A stretch of 64,000 nt of DNA from Francisella orientalis FNO12 (GCF_001042525.2 NZ_CP011921.2:992001-1056000), one strand, 5' to 3'. Shown: positions 8,476-19,649, counted from the stretch's first letter. A program made the numbers and translations. Notes: generated by a model not told the origin, from the sequence alone.

Positions 8476-8811
8476 TTAAATTACTTCTTTTTCATTAGTT
8501 TCCATCATAATTGATGGCTCTGTAACAGCTTCTTTCTTAGAAATTACTAAACGACGTAAAACTGCATCGTTGTACTTTAAGTTTTCTTGAAGCTTCTCTA
8601 GAGACTCAACATCACATTCAACATTGAATAACACATAGTGTGCTTTATGAAGTTTCTCGATAGGATAAGCTAGTTGACGACGTCCCCAATCTTCAAATCT
8701 ATGAATTTTTCCGCCTTTCTCTTCAATGATTCCACGATATTTGCCAAGCATTGCATCAAGCTGCTCAGATTGATCTGGATGAATCATTAACACGATTTCA
8801 TAATGTTTCAT
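8476..8811 (-). CDS. rpsF: Small subunit ribosomal protein S6
   Basis: 111 aa. Starts [13 protein letters not shown], the family consensus, with AAGGAG about 8 bases upstream of ATG 8811; longer in-frame extensions are unlikely. The core includes the conserved [12 protein letters not shown] and [10 protein letters not shown], and [10 protein letters not shown] near the end, followed by an acidic tail. S6 pairs with S18 on the 30S platform. First gene of the three-gene ribosomal operon. Confidence 0.97.
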   Translation of the reverse strand: MKHYEIVLMIHPDQSEQLDAMLGKYRGIIEEKGGKIHRFEDWGRRQLAYPIEKLHKAHYVLFNVECDVESLEKLQENLKYNDAVLRRLVISKKEAVTEPSIMMETNEKEVI

Positions 8812-8946
8812 TTTGTAAACTCCTTCCGGTTTATCATTGTTAGTTTTTTTTACTGATAAGCTATACAAAAACTTTTTGCATAGCAAAGAGCAGGAGATCA
8901 TTATACTATCATAAATATCCAATGACAATATAATACTTAAAGAATA

Positions 8947-9774
8947 TTAGCCATTTAAGTATATTCCACTCTCTCTAATAACTATTTTCTTCTTCAATAA
9001 AGTTCCGATAGCTCTTTTAAAAGCAGCTTTGCCTATTCCAAACTCAAGCACTATATCATTAGGGTTAGATTTATCGTTAAAAGGAGCAGAACCATTATGC
9101 TCTATTAGGTATTTTTCTACTAACTCTGCATTTTTATCCAGATCTTTATGTACTAACTGTAATGATAAATCTATACGCCCATCATCTCGAATATTTTTTA
9201 TATATCCTTTGATAGATTGACCAAAGCTAAGTCTTCTGAAAACTTCTGTAGAATAGATAATTCCCCAATAACTACTATTAATTATTGCCTTGTATCCTAT
9301 ATTTGTTGAGTTAGCAATTACAAGATCTACTTCTTGATTTGGTTTTAATTCATCGCCAGCATAATCTGTAATAAATTTATCAACTTTTGATGATGCTGTA
9401 ATACGACCACTAACTTTATCAAGATACAAATAAACAATATATGGCTTACCGACTTCTAAAGGTCGATGCTGTTCTGCTAATGGTACAAAAAGATCTTTTT
9501 CTAATCCCCAGTCTAAAAAAGCACCAATTTTTGTAATACTTTTGACTTGCAAATAAGCAATTTGACCAACTGTTGGGACTTTTTTTGTAGTTGCTACAAG
9601 CTCAGACTTAGAGTTATTATATAAAAAAACGTCTATACTATCATCAACACTTACTGTATCGCTAAGCTCCGAACTAGCAATACTTGCTGTACCAAGCTCT
9701 AAAGCATCTAAAACAAATATATCTCGTGCTTTTTCAAGAATTTTTAACTTAGAATATTTTCCTTTTGAAATCAA
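8947..9774 (-). CDS. S1-like RNA-binding protein of the CvfB/YitL family
   Basis: 275 aa. Several S1-type OB folds in series are suggested by GTASIASSELSD, then VKSITKIGAFLDWGLEKDLFVP (a classic S1 strand pattern at about residues 77-98), and IKGYIKNIRDDGRIDLSL; a winged-helix end (IGKAAFKRAIGTLLKKKIV) closes the chain. This order matches CvfB, an RNA-binding protein linked to virulence-factor expression in Gram-positive bacteria. Translation appears to use TTG at 9774: AAAGG lies 8 bases upstream, and the nearby ATG is in another frame and stops after ten codons. Its role in Francisella is not known to me. Confidence 0.8.
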   Translation of the reverse strand: MISKGKYSKLKILEKARDIFVLDALELGTASIASSELSDTVSVDDSIDVFLYNNSKSELVATTKKVPTVGQIAYLQVKSITKIGAFLDWGLEKDLFVPLAEQHRPLEVGKPYIVYLYLDKVSGRITASSKVDKFITDYAGDELKPNQEVDLVIANSTNIGYKAIINSSYWGIIYSTEVFRRLSFGQSIKGYIKNIRDDGRIDLSLQLVHKDLDKNAELVEKYLIEHNGSAPFNDKSNPNDIVLEFGIGKAAFKRAIGTLLKKKIVIRESGIYLNG

Positions 9775-9891
9775 AATGCATACCTTTAATTTAAAACAAT
9801 TCCAATACTATCATAGATCTTAGTATTTAATAACCGTTTACTAAATACAGCTATATGATTAAAACCTATATAATTATTAAAAAATTCTAAA

Positions 9892-11907
9892 TTATCCAAA
9901 CATATCTTTAAGTGCGGATATATTCTGTTTAGAATTTTGCTGACGAGTTTCTGCACATTCTTTTTCTGTGCCGACCCAATACAGATCAGATTCTGGTAAT
10001 TCGTCAATAAATCTACTTGGAATAGATATATGTTTTTCGCCAAACTTTTTACGATGTTTTGTCATTGTTATAGTCAAATTTTCTCTAGCTCTAGTAATCG
10101 CCACATATGCAAGCCTACGTTCATCCTCTATAGAGTCCTCTTCAATACTTTGTTGATGTGGCAAGATTCCTTCTTCCATACCCATTATATAAACTTTTTT
10201 GAATTCTAAACCTTTGGAAGCATGCATAGTTATAATTTGAACCTGATTATCATTTTTATCTTCGTTATCTCTATCCAAAATATCTATAAGTAACATTTTA
10301 TTAAGAACTGAAGCTAGCGATTCAAGAGCATTATATGAGTCACCCTCAAGCTGATTGACAATCCATTTAGTAACCTCTTTGACATTCGCATATCTAAACT
10401 CTGCTTGTTTCTCTGAGGAGCTAGAATCTATAAGCCACTGTCGGTATGAAATATTATCAATAAAATTATTAATTATATTTTTTAGCTCTTGAGCAGATAT
10501 ACTTGAATTTATCTCCTGCTGCGTATTAAGTATCAAATCTTTAAAAGATGATAAGTTTTTTTTGGTAAAATCGCGTATTTCAAACTTTTCTAAATTATAT
10601 AAAGTATGAAAAAAGCTACAGTGATGTTCACTTGTGTATTCTCCTAATTTATGAATAGTTGCACTACCAACTTCACGTTTAGGAATATTTACCACACGCA
10701 AAAATGCTCTATCATCATCAGGATTAACTATTAGCCTTAAATACGAAATAATATCTTTGATTTCTGATTTGGAAAAAAAATAACTTCCCCCGCTAATTGT
10801 ATAAGGGATTTTGTGCATTTGCATATATCTTTCAAGTAAGTATACTTGGTAATTACTCCTTATCAATATTGCATAATCAGAGTTTTTAGATTTTGTTTTT
10901 ACCCTATCAAAGAAAATATCACTAGTTATGAATTGTGCCTCATCTTCATCGTTTGTAAGACTAATAACCTTAATTTGCTCACCGTAATCTTTGTTTGACC
11001 AAAGTTTTTTGTCAAAAATATGGCTATTATTTTCAATAAGCTTATTTGCAACATTAAGTATTCTACCTGTGGAACGATAGTTTTGTTCTAACTTAATAAC
11101 TTTTAGATCTTTGAAATCTTCTTGCAAATGGCGTAAATTTTCTGGTCGAGAACCTCTCCATGCATATATAGACTGATCATCGTCTCCTACAACAGTGAAT
11201 TTATTTTTGTCCTGTGTCAAATACTTCAAAAGTTGATATTGTGATTCATTAGTATCTTGGTATTCATCTATGAGAATATATCTAAATTTATCTGACCATA
11301 ATTTTTGAATGCTTGAGAAATTTTTAAATAACTGTATTGGTTGAAATACCAGATCATCAAAGTCAAAAGAGTTATAAGATTTTAGATATTTTTGATATTC
11401 TTTGTATATAAAAGCCGCTCGCTCTTCAAGGTCATCCTTAGGTTGTATTTCATCAGGTGTAAGTAGAACTGACTTCCAAAATGATATTTTTGATTGAATA
11501 AATCCAGCATTTTGTTTGGGCAACTGATATTCCTCATATGCAATATCGTATATTAGTGCAAGTGAATCATGGCTATCAAAAAGTGTAAAATTTTTCTTAT
11601 ATCCTAAATCAGAAAAATGTCTTTTTAAAATTGATAAGCCAAGAGAGTGAAATGTCGAAATCATCAAACCTTTTGATTTTTCTTTATCAAGTCGTAATTT
11701 AACACGCTCTTGCATTTCTTTGGCTGCTTTATTTGTAAATGTTACAGCTATGATACTTTTAGCTGGATACAAAAGTTGCTCTATCAGATAAGAAATCTTT
11801 TCAATAATTACACTAGTTTTGCCACTGCCTGCCCCCGCTAATACTAATAAAGGTGTGCTAGTATATTTAACAGCTTGTTGTTGCTGTTGATTAAGATTAT
11901 TTAGCAT
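9892..11907 (-). CDS. rep: ATP-dependent DNA helicase Rep
   Basis: 671 aa, close to the 673 aa of E. coli Rep. UvrD/Rep superfamily-1 helicase motifs in order: Walker A AGAGSGKTSVI (residue 22), Walker B DEYQDTNESQ (about 216), motif III GDDDQSIYAWRGSRP (about 241), motif V MHASKGLEFKKVY (about 563), motif VI DERRLAYVAITRAREN (about 601). Rep unwinds 3'-5' and clears proteins ahead of the replication fork, working with DnaB, which is encoded at 6287-7681. Its ATG overlaps the ygfZ stop by 7 bases. Confidence 0.93.
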   Translation of the reverse strand: MLNNLNQQQQQAVKYTSTPLLVLAGAGSGKTSVIIEKISYLIEQLLYPAKSIIAVTFTNKAAKEMQERVKLRLDKEKSKGLMISTFHSLGLSILKRHFSDLGYKKNFTLFDSHDSLALIYDIAYEEYQLPKQNAGFIQSKISFWKSVLLTPDEIQPKDDLEERAAFIYKEYQKYLKSYNSFDFDDLVFQPIQLFKNFSSIQKLWSDKFRYILIDEYQDTNESQYQLLKYLTQDKNKFTVVGDDDQSIYAWRGSRPENLRHLQEDFKDLKVIKLEQNYRSTGRILNVANKLIENNSHIFDKKLWSNKDYGEQIKVISLTNDEDEAQFITSDIFFDRVKTKSKNSDYAILIRSNYQVYLLERYMQMHKIPYTISGGSYFFSKSEIKDIISYLRLIVNPDDDRAFLRVVNIPKREVGSATIHKLGEYTSEHHCSFFHTLYNLEKFEIRDFTKKNLSSFKDLILNTQQEINSSISAQELKNIINNFIDNISYRQWLIDSSSSEKQAEFRYANVKEVTKWIVNQLEGDSYNALESLASVLNKMLLIDILDRDNEDKNDNQVQIITMHASKGLEFKKVYIMGMEEGILPHQQSIEEDSIEDERRLAYVAITRARENLTITMTKHRKKFGEKHISIPSRFIDELPESDLYWVGTEKECAETRQQNSKQNISALKDMFG

Positions 11908-12647
11908 TTAGTTACGATTACTTCATTTTCAAGCTGATACTCAACTTCTGTTGCTTCTTTATGAAACACTACTAGCATATAGTAAACATCCTCAACGTAA
12001 ATCCTATTTACAACATTTGCTAGAGGTTTGCCATCACTTGTTTTTAAATCAAAATCTTGAATATTTGTGACTGATTTAACAACTGCTAATTCTTTTTTTG
12101 ATTTAGCTTTATAGCGCATCCTTGCTATCACCTCTTGACCCATATAGCAACCCTTGGTGTAACTGACAACTTTATCTACATTATCAAGATCTAACTCTGC
12201 TGGAAGAAATTTCTCTACATTAGTCTGATCTATAATTGCAAGCTTATTTACGATATTAATCTTTTGTATTTGTTCGTATGCTATTTTAGACTTTAAAGCA
12301 TCTTTAACTAAAATATCATGATTTAAAAACCCTTTCTCGGTAAAAAACAATGAATAATCTTCATTAACAGCAAAGCTAACTTTAGAAAACATACTATATT
12401 TTTTTAACCAAGAAAGTAGATTATCTATAATACTTTTTTCAACTGAGAGTAATAGTTTCTGGCTAGAAACATATTTCACAAAACATAAGGAAATAATTCG
12501 TCCTTTTAAATTAGCAAAAGCAGTCATCAATAAATTATTATCATCAGATAGCTTAGTTAAATCAGATGTTACCAAGCCTTGAAGAAATTTTATGGTATCT
12601 ATTCCACTTACTTCTAAAATTTTAAAATCATTATATTGAAAATTCAT
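11901..12647 (-). CDS. ygfZ: tRNA-modifying/Fe-S assembly protein YgfZ (folate-binding)
   Basis: 248 aa, shorter than E. coli YgfZ (about 326 aa) but within the range of small GcvT-like members. The diagnostic motif KGCYMGQEVIARMRYKAKSK is at about residues 165-184, with the key cysteine in GCYxGQE. N-terminal part IKFLQGLVTSDLTKL is the usual folate-domain start. YgfZ uses tetrahydrofolate to help assemble Fe-S clusters in proteins such as the MiaB class. Overlaps rep by 7 bases, so the pair is co-transcribed. Confidence 0.88.
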   Translation of the reverse strand: MNFQYNDFKILEVSGIDTIKFLQGLVTSDLTKLSDDNNLLMTAFANLKGRIISLCFVKYVSSQKLLLSVEKSIIDNLLSWLKKYSMFSKVSFAVNEDYSLFFTEKGFLNHDILVKDALKSKIAYEQIQKINIVNKLAIIDQTNVEKFLPAELDLDNVDKVVSYTKGCYMGQEVIARMRYKAKSKKELAVVKSVTNIQDFDLKTSDGKPLANVVNRIYVEDVYYMLVVFHKEATEVEYQLENEVIVTKC

Positions 12648-12724
12648 TAGGAACCTAAACTAATTAAATAATTGAACTAGTAGATTTTATTATATTTAGA
12701 TAATGTTAGCAATTATGTTTCTAA

Positions 12725-13210
12725 TTAGAAATTAGCACTCGAGCCGCCGATACCTCTTAGCTGACTATTTTGAAAACCACCTTTAGGACCAGACAGCATC
12801 ATCTGTCTATTTAATGCCCTATCATCATCACTAATTGCCAAATTACTATGAATATTTTTAGGTGCTGGAGTAGCTAGATCAGATAAATCAGGATTATCAT
12901 CATCAGAGTCTTCATTACTCTTTGATTTTTTTTCCTGTGCGTTAGTACTTCCCCAACCCTTTTTAGTACCCATATTACGAGATTTACTGCTTGATTCACT
13001 GGGAATTCTCATATCTTCATCTGTAATACCTAACTGATGTTTTTTAGGCATTTGTGAAGCTTGACTATTTTTTTGATTAATCATTTGACGTTGAGAGTGT
13101 AGTTGCGTCTCACTTCTAGGATTTAAGTACTCTTGATCATCATTAGCAAAAGAAATAAACGGAGTCATAAAAATAGAACTCAATGCTGATACTAATAAAG
13201 TTTTTTTCAT
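12725..13210 (-). CDS. Exported, low-complexity hypothetical protein
   Basis: 161 aa. Signal peptide MKKTLLVSALSSIFMTPFISFA with cleavage at about residue 22-23. The mature part is polar, rich in Ser, Asn, Gln and Asp, with a run NEDSDDDNPDLSD, a second DDD at SDDDRAL, and a Gly-rich end (GIGGSSANF); it looks mostly disordered. I do not recognise a domain. It starts 14 bases downstream of tal and may share its transcript. Periplasmic or surface location is inferred from the signal peptide only. Confidence 0.7.
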   Translation of the reverse strand: MKKTLLVSALSSIFMTPFISFANDDQEYLNPRSETQLHSQRQMINQKNSQASQMPKKHQLGITDEDMRIPSESSSKSRNMGTKKGWGSTNAQEKKSKSNEDSDDDNPDLSDLATPAPKNIHSNLAISDDDRALNRQMMLSGPKGGFQNSQLRGIGGSSANF

Positions 13211-13223
13211 ATTAACCTCTTAA

Positions 13224-14189
13224 TTATAGATATTTAGTTATTATATTTTCTAATTCAACGGTGTCTTTTGCAAACTGTCTAATTCCTTCTGCTAATTTAT
13301 TAGTCGCCATAGGATTTTCATTCATCTGCCAACGGAAATTAGACTCTGCAATTTGTGGTACTTGTGTATTTACATCATTAGATTTTTTCAACTTAACTTC
13401 TAAATTTTCAAAATTATTTTCAAGCTCTTCAAGTAATACTGGTGATATAGTTAAAGCATCACAACCAGCAAGAGCAACTACTTGATTAGCACTTCGAAAG
13501 CTTGCTCCCATAACAATTGTTTTAAACCCGCAATCTTTGTATAGCTTATATATCGATTTTACAGAGTTAACACCATCATCGTCGTTCACATCAGGGAAAG
13601 TATCAAGTTTGTTTTGTTGCATTTGCCAATCTGTAATTCTTCCTACAAATGGTGATACCAAATAAACTCTAGCCTCAGCACAAGCTTGTGCTTGAACTTT
13701 ATCAAAAATAAGTGTCAAATTACAATTAACACCTTCTTTTTGCAAAAGTTTAGCCGCCTTTATACCTTCCCAAGTAGCTGCTATTTTTATCAAAACTCGA
13801 TCTTTTGAGATTCCGTGAGATTCATACTTTTTAATAATTTTTCTAGCATAATAAATTGTTTCTGCAGAATTAAAAGATACTCTTGCATCTACTTCACTAG
13901 ATACTTTTCCGTCAATCACATCCAATATTTTTATTCCAAAAAATACCAGTATCTCGATAGTAATCTCTCTAATAAGCTCATCTCTCTTAAACTCAGGATT
14001 ATTCTGCTTAAACTTATCTATAGTATCTATAACTAACTTAGAGTATTTTGGATCTTTAACAGCTTTAAGTATCAAACTAGGATTCGTAGTAGCATCAACA
14101 GGTTTATATTTTTTAATTAACTCAAAATCACCAGTATCAGCGACTACCATAGTTACTTTTTTAAGCTGTTTTAATAACGATTTTTGCAT
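13224..14189 (-). CDS. tal: Transaldolase
   Basis: 321 aa, class of TalB. The N-terminal signature VDATTNPSL is at about residue 27, and the Schiff-base lysine lies in [12 protein letters not shown] (about residue 133). Later blocks [27 protein letters not shown] and GASFRS are all conserved. It moves the dihydroxyacetone unit between sedoheptulose 7-phosphate and glyceraldehyde 3-phosphate in the non-oxidative pentose phosphate pathway. No lesion seen. Confidence 0.96.
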   Translation of the reverse strand: MQKSLLKQLKKVTMVVADTGDFELIKKYKPVDATTNPSLILKAVKDPKYSKLVIDTIDKFKQNNPEFKRDELIREITIEILVFFGIKILDVIDGKVSSEVDARVSFNSAETIYYARKIIKKYESHGISKDRVLIKIAATWEGIKAAKLLQKEGVNCNLTLIFDKVQAQACAEARVYLVSPFVGRITDWQMQQNKLDTFPDVNDDDGVNSVKSIYKLYKDCGFKTIVMGASFRSANQVVALAGCDALTISPVLLEELENNFENLEVKLKKSNDVNTQVPQIAESNFRWQMNENPMATNKLAEGIRQFAKDTVELENIITKYL

Positions 14190-14278
14190 AGTTTTCTAAT
14201 AAGACTTTTACACTTCATTAATAAAGTATACAACTTCAAGAGTATTAGTAAATAAAGTAAATATTAATTATTTAAAAT

Positions 14279-15655
14279 TTATTTGCTGTATTTCTCTTCT
14301 AACATTTTAAACATTGCTCTAACACCCATCATCTCTCCACCTTTTGGTTTACCTGGAGAGTTAGCAACATTCCAAGCCATTATGTCAAAATGAATCCAAG
14401 TAGGAGCATTCTCAATACCTACAAAATACTCGATAAATAGTGCCGCCTTTACAGCTCCGGCAAAAGTTGACAGTTCACAGTGTGATATATCTGCGAATTC
14501 TGTTTCAAGATTTTTTCTATAACAATCAGCTAATGGAAGTCTCCAAGTCTGATCTTGCTCGGTTTCCCCATAGTTATAAATATCTCTTGCAACATCATCA
14601 TTATTACAGAAAAATGCTGAAATTTTATCACCAACAGCTACTCTTGCAGCACCTGTTAGAGTTGAAAAGTCTATTAAATATTCCGGTTTTTTAGTAGCCT
14701 CTTCATATAACGGTTCAGCTAAGATCAATCTTCCTTCTGCATCAGTATTTGTAACTTGAACCGTAGTTCCATTTTTCATTTTAATGATATCACTAGGACG
14801 ATATGACTTTGCACCCACAGCATTCTCAACTGTAGGTATTGATAGACTTAATCTTACTGGAAGATTATATTTCATAATCATATAAGCAAGACCTATAGCG
14901 TTTGCAGCACCACCCATATCTTTGTGCATCAGCAACATAAATTGTGATGCTTTTATATCAAGTCCACCTGTATCAAAAGCAACGCCCTTACCCACTATAG
15001 AAACTTTAGGATGATTTTCATTACCCCAATTTAATTTAACTAATCTTGGAGGTCTATGACTTGCTTTGCCCACAGTATAAATACCCATATACCCTTGATT
15101 TTTGAGATCTTCTCCAACTATTTCATCAAAGCTAGCATCAAATTCTTTAGCAATAGATTTGATAATATTAGAGATATCTTCAGGCCCCATATCTTCAGCA
15201 GGCGTTGTAATCATATCTCTAACAATAAAATTCGCCTCAACTGTAGTTAAGATGTATTTATATTGTGTTGGTAAAAATAATTTCACATCTACACCTTGCT
15301 GATTAGACTTATATCTTTCAAACTTATAACTTGATAATCCAAAACCAATATAATGCAATGTTAAATCAGAAATTTCAGAATACTCAATATGATAATTACC
15401 CTTGCTCAACTGACTAGACAAAGGTGCTAAACTATACATATTTTCACAGACAATACAGATAATCTTTTGAATATCTCCTGATTTACTAGGCATAGCTATT
15501 ATTTTCTTATCAGTAAACTGTTTAATATAGTTTTGACTAAAAGAATCTTGTTGGCTAAGCCAGTTATCAAAATTAACCTTATGTATTAGATAAATAGGTT
15601 TAGAATCAAATTCTTTTTGTAAAGAAAAACACTGTAGTTGCGTTGAAATATGCAT
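14279..15655 (-). CDS. Leucyl aminopeptidase family (M17) metallopeptidase
   Basis: About 458 aa. The M17 metal- and active-site segments are present: KGVAFDTGGLDIK (about residue 221), MHKDMGGAAN, and the signature NTDAEGRLILAEPL (about residue 305), with two-metal ligands Asp and Glu. N-terminal half is divergent. The family removes N-terminal residues from peptides in the cytosol; the shape is closer to the PepB-like/short M17 group than to E. coli PepA. I prefer ATG 15655 since the GGAG of the upstream gene's last codons then acts as ribosome binding site; an ATG at 15673 would give a 14-base overlap with the tolC-like gene. Intact. Confidence 0.88.
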   Translation of the reverse strand: MHISTQLQCFSLQKEFDSKPIYLIHKVNFDNWLSQQDSFSQNYIKQFTDKKIIAMPSKSGDIQKIICIVCENMYSLAPLSSQLSKGNYHIEYSEISDLTLHYIGFGLSSYKFERYKSNQQGVDVKLFLPTQYKYILTTVEANFIVRDMITTPAEDMGPEDISNIIKSIAKEFDASFDEIVGEDLKNQGYMGIYTVGKASHRPPRLVKLNWGNENHPKVSIVGKGVAFDTGGLDIKASQFMLLMHKDMGGAANAIGLAYMIMKYNLPVRLSLSIPTVENAVGAKSYRPSDIIKMKNGTTVQVTNTDAEGRLILAEPLYEEATKKPEYLIDFSTLTGAARVAVGDKISAFFCNNDDVARDIYNYGETEQDQTWRLPLADCYRKNLETEFADISHCELSTFAGAVKAALFIEYFVGIENAPTWIHFDIMAWNVANSPGKPKGGEMMGVRAMFKMLEEKYSK

Positions 15656-15659
15656 AACT

Positions 15660-17042
15660 TTATAGCTCCACATCTTGGTTTAGTATTAGCCAGTTATTAA
15701 AATCTTGTACTGTACTTGATGTAAAAATACCAGCTGTTTTATATAAGCTCAAAAAACCCATAATATAATCAAACTCAGTATTATTTAACTGAATCAAAAA
15801 CTGATAATAGTTATTTAAAAGTATAAAATACTGAGTAATAGTCGTTGTTCCTTGATCGTACCTTTCTTTATACTTTTCATAAGCAATTTTTGCTGCTGCA
15901 ACGGACTTACGTAATGATTCTATCTCTTTCTTTTTAAGCTCAACAAATCTAAAAGCATACATAGCATCGTTTTGAGCAACCCTTCCTGTTTGGATCATAT
16001 CAAATTCTGAGGACTGATAATCATACGCAGCTTTTTTTAATTCAGCATAGTTAGTGCCACCCGCAAAAATATTCCATGTAAGATTAATGCCAAAATAAAA
16101 GGCGTTTACCATACCTTTTGACGATAAGAAATTATCAAATACTGGATTACCAAGTAAACTGACATCATTATAACCAGGTGAGTATTTAACCTCAAAATTA
16201 ACCTTAGGCATAAATGAGCTTGTAGCTGACTGATAGTTATAATAATTACTTTCTTTTGTGTGCATAGAGCCTAAATATGATGGACTGCTTCGCATTGTGA
16301 GTTCTTCCCAACTCTCTTCTGTATTAGGTGATGGCTCCTTAATTTTGAAGTCATTACTATATAAAATAACCTCATCATCATTATTGGTAAACTTACGTAA
16401 TTCAGCACGAGCGACTTTTTCTTCTCTCTGCGCAGCTGCATAGCTAGCTTCTGCTATATAATAGTTGGCTTTCACAGTTTCATAATCAGCAATATCAGCT
16501 GTACCTGCTTTAAACTTACTTTCTAGTTCATTCAAGCTTTGTTTGTTAGCCTTTAAATTGTATGAGGTATATTCAACATTTTTTATAGCCTTAGCTAAGT
16601 TAAAATAAGCATAGCTGGTATCATATAAGAATTGTTGATAATTTGTTCTATAGTCTTGTTGAGCAAATTGAGCTGTTTCTTGAGCTGATTGAAGATCTTT
16701 GTAGGCCCCATAATCATACAAAGGTTGCGTCAATGAGACTACACCTTGAATTGAATGAAAATGTCCACCAGCGATATTACTATCAGCCATAGTTTTTTGA
16801 TCTAGTATATTTGTAGCTTTTATAGATCCTCCAATATCTATGCTAGGTAATAATCTACCTAGTTGAATGGCTGGATCCATCTGTCTAGAGTTTAACTGAA
16901 AACCAATAAACTTATATTGTGGTGAATTCTGTATAGACTGCTTTATTGTATCCGTATAATCAGCAACAGTATTAGCTACAGCACTGATACAAAAACCAAA
17001 AATTCCCAAAGATATTAATAAATGCCTATACAACTGTTTCAA
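15660..17042 (-). CDS. TolC-family outer membrane efflux/export protein (FtlC-like)
   Basis: 460 aa. Signal peptide at residues 1-23 (ending CISAVANT region). Two TolC/OEP repeats follow: long helical stretches with ALAQ/QSAQETAQFAQQDYR patterns, and TADIADYETVKANYYIAEA, each paired with beta strands such as GVVSLTQPLYDYG and GINLTWNIFAGG, the W/PLYD and NIFAGG blocks that mark the barrel strands. TolC proteins form the trimeric outer-membrane tunnel for drug efflux and type I secretion. The neighbourhood (near the FipA/FipB genes) suggests the Francisella paralogue FtlC rather than TolC itself; that assignment is from memory of gene order. Confidence 0.85.
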   Translation of the reverse strand: MKQLYRHLLISLGIFGFCISAVANTVADYTDTIKQSIQNSPQYKFIGFQLNSRQMDPAIQLGRLLPSIDIGGSIKATNILDQKTMADSNIAGGHFHSIQGVVSLTQPLYDYGAYKDLQSAQETAQFAQQDYRTNYQQFLYDTSYAYFNLAKAIKNVEYTSYNLKANKQSLNELESKFKAGTADIADYETVKANYYIAEASYAAAQREEKVARAELRKFTNNDDEVILYSNDFKIKEPSPNTEESWEELTMRSSPSYLGSMHTKESNYYNYQSATSSFMPKVNFEVKYSPGYNDVSLLGNPVFDNFLSSKGMVNAFYFGINLTWNIFAGGTNYAELKKAAYDYQSSEFDMIQTGRVAQNDAMYAFRFVELKKKEIESLRKSVAAAKIAYEKYKERYDQGTTTITQYFILLNNYYQFLIQLNNTEFDYIMGFLSLYKTAGIFTSSTVQDFNNWLILNQDVEL

Positions 17043-17054
17043 GACTAAACTCTA

Positions 17055-19649
17055 CTATTTTATAATATTCAAAATATATTGTTCTAAGTCACTTAGAGCC
17101 TTATCAATATTGGTAGAGTTATTACCTCCACCTTGAGCCATATCTGGACGACCACCACCTTTACCATCTATATAACCACTAAATTCTTTGGCAATATCAC
17201 CAGCTTTGATTAATGGTGTGATAGATTTACTAACTCCAATTACAAATTGCACTTTATCAGCATTTATAGTACTTAACACTGAGACTATCTTATCTTTTTT
17301 TGACTTATAATCATCAATCTTTTCTCTCAATGTTTTGATATCAACATTTTCTAAATTAGCTATTATCACTTTGATATCACCAATTATGAGCTCTTTAATA
17401 TCACTATTTGCTCCTGATAACAGATCTTTTTTAAGCTTAGCGATTTCTTTTTCTTGGTTTTTGAGTTGTTCTAACATTAATTGTAATTTGTCTAACAAGT
17501 TAGAATCATTAGATTTAGTAATACCTTTTATTGCTATCAGCTTATTTTCGATAGTAAAAGTATGTTTTATAGCTTTATCAGCTGTAACTGCTTCTATTCT
17601 TCTAATTCCAGATGCAATGCCTCCCTCTGATACTATCTTAAATAGGCCTATGTCTCCAGTATATGCAACATGAGTTCCTCCACAAAGCTCAATGGAGAAA
17701 TCTCCGATTGAAATTACTCTAACAATATCTCCATACTTTTCACCAAATAAAGCCTCTGCCCCTAGAGATTTAGCTTTTTCTTGAGATGTTTCTATAGTCG
17801 CTACAGGATAATTAGCTCTAATCTGTTGGTTAACTAGCATCTCAATTTGTTCAATCTGACCACGAGAGATAGCCCTCTCATGCGTAAAATCAAATCTTAA
17901 TTTATTATCATCAACAAGTGAGCCTTTTTGCTCAGCATGATTACCTAAAACGATTTTTAAAGCTTTATGTAATAAATGTGTTGCACTATGATTAGCAGTA
18001 GTAGCAAGCCTTCTTGAATCATTAACCCTCGCGGTTATTTCATCATTAGTATGTAATATACCCTTAGATAATCTACCAATATGTAAAATTGCTTCACCAG
18101 ATTTTTGTACATCTTCAACTATAAATTCAATACCAATGCCTTCCAAAACTCCTCTGTCACCAACCTGACCACCAGATTCAGCATAAAAAGGAGTTTTATC
18201 AAGGACAATAACTGCTAATGAATCAGCTTTGATTACATCTACATACTGCCCATCTTGAAATATCTCAAGTACTTTAGCATCTTCAATTAATGTTGAATAA
18301 CCTCTAAATTCTGACTTTGCTTGTGAATTGATGATACTGTTATAGTCAACATTAAACTTCCCAGCTTCTTTTGATCTTTGTTTTTGCTGTTGCATTTGCT
18401 CTTTAAATGCTTCTTCATCAATTTTTAAACCTTTTTCTCTAGCCATATCAACAGTTAAATCTAAGGGAAAACCATAAGTATCATAAAGTCTAAATGCTAT
18501 CTCTCCAGAAATAGTACCACCTTTTAGACTCGCAATTTCTGCATCAAAAATTTTGATACCATTTTCAATAGTCTTTAGGAACAATTCTTCTTCTTTGATA
18601 AGAGTTTTTTCAATAAGCTCTCTCTTATCTATTAACTGTGGATATGCTTCACCCATTTGATTAATAAGCTCTGCCACTAATTTGTAAAAGAATATATCCT
18701 TAGCACCAAGCTTATTACCATGACGAATTGCCCTACGAATAATCCTTCTTAGCACATATCCTCTACCTTCATTCAATGGTAAAACTCCATCTGCAATTAA
18801 AAAAGCACTTGAACGTATATGATCTGCTACTACTTTTAAAGATGGTGAATTTATATCATCAGCATTAGTCACTTCTTGAGCTTTTCTAATCAGAGCTTGA
18901 AATAAATCTATATCGTAATTACTATGAACATCCTGTAATACAGCTGCTATTCTTTCTAAGCCCATACCCGTATCAACAGATGGCCTAGGTAAATCTGTAG
19001 TTGTGCCATCAGCATGGCGATTAAATTGCATAAAGACTATATTCCAAATCTCGATATATCTATCTCCATCTTCCTCTGGAGTGCCAGGCAATCCTCCTGG
19101 AGCATCTGCACCATGATCATAAAAAATCTCAGTACATGGACCACAAGGACCAGTATCACCCATTGACCAAAAATTATCATTTGAATTTATACGAATAATC
19201 CTTTCTTTTGGTAAACCAATATGATTGTGCCATACATTAAATGCTTCATCATCTGTTGCATATATAGTTACCCATAATTTTTCAACGGGTAATCCAATCT
19301 CTTTAGTCAAAAATTCCCAAGCAAAGCTGATAACATCTTTTTTGAAATAATCACCAAAACTAAAATTACCTAGCATTTCAAAAAAAGTATGATGTCTAGC
19401 TGTATAACCTACATTGTCCAAATCATTATGCTTACCACCAGCTCTAAGACACTTTTGAACTGTAACAGCTCTAGAAAAATTTCTTTTCTCTAAACCTAAA
19501 AAAACATCCTTAAATTGCACCATTCCAGCATTCGTAAATAATAAAGTGTCATCACCAAATGGTATTAAAGATGAGCTTGGTTGATGCGAGTGGCTTTTAG
19601 ACTCAAAATAGCTTATAAATTTATTACGTAACTCTTTAGTAGAAATCAT
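17055..19649 (-). CDS. alaS: Alanyl-tRNA synthetase
   Basis: 864 aa, normal length. The class II core begins [17 protein letters not shown] with motif [20 protein letters not shown] and [19 protein letters not shown]; the editing domain has [11 protein letters not shown] and CGGTHV metal-binding residues; the C-terminal domain ends with the Gly-rich [12 protein letters not shown]. It charges tRNA-Ala and clears Ser/Gly mischarging. A 160-base region upstream separates it from a divergent gene at 19811. No lesion. Confidence 0.97.
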   Translation of the reverse strand: MISTKELRNKFISYFESKSHSHQPSSSLIPFGDDTLLFTNAGMVQFKDVFLGLEKRNFSRAVTVQKCLRAGGKHNDLDNVGYTARHHTFFEMLGNFSFGDYFKKDVISFAWEFLTKEIGLPVEKLWVTIYATDDEAFNVWHNHIGLPKERIIRINSNDNFWSMGDTGPCGPCTEIFYDHGADAPGGLPGTPEEDGDRYIEIWNIVFMQFNRHADGTTTDLPRPSVDTGMGLERIAAVLQDVHSNYDIDLFQALIRKAQEVTNADDINSPSLKVVADHIRSSAFLIADGVLPLNEGRGYVLRRIIRRAIRHGNKLGAKDIFFYKLVAELINQMGEAYPQLIDKRELIEKTLIKEEELFLKTIENGIKIFDAEIASLKGGTISGEIAFRLYDTYGFPLDLTVDMAREKGLKIDEEAFKEQMQQQKQRSKEAGKFNVDYNSIINSQAKSEFRGYSTLIEDAKVLEIFQDGQYVDVIKADSLAVIVLDKTPFYAESGGQVGDRGVLEGIGIEFIVEDVQKSGEAILHIGRLSKGILHTNDEITARVNDSRRLATTANHSATHLLHKALKIVLGNHAEQKGSLVDDNKLRFDFTHERAISRGQIEQIEMLVNQQIRANYPVATIETSQEKAKSLGAEALFGEKYGDIVRVISIGDFSIELCGGTHVAYTGDIGLFKIVSEGGIASGIRRIEAVTADKAIKHTFTIENKLIAIKGITKSNDSNLLDKLQLMLEQLKNQEKEIAKLKKDLLSGANSDIKELIIGDIKVIIANLENVDIKTLREKIDDYKSKKDKIVSVLSTINADKVQFVIGVSKSITPLIKAGDIAKEFSGYIDGKGGGRPDMAQGGGNNSTNIDKALSDLEQYILNIIK

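Noticed and set aside
8460-8476. Missing priB between rpsF and rpsR as a lesion
   Set aside because: The spacing is short and clean with its own ribosome binding site, and many non-enteric gammaproteobacteria lack priB there, so it is a lineage trait.
9786-10043. 85-codon minus-strand frame overlapping the end of rep
   Set aside because: It shares most of its length with the rep 3' end in another frame and has no recognisable start site or domain.
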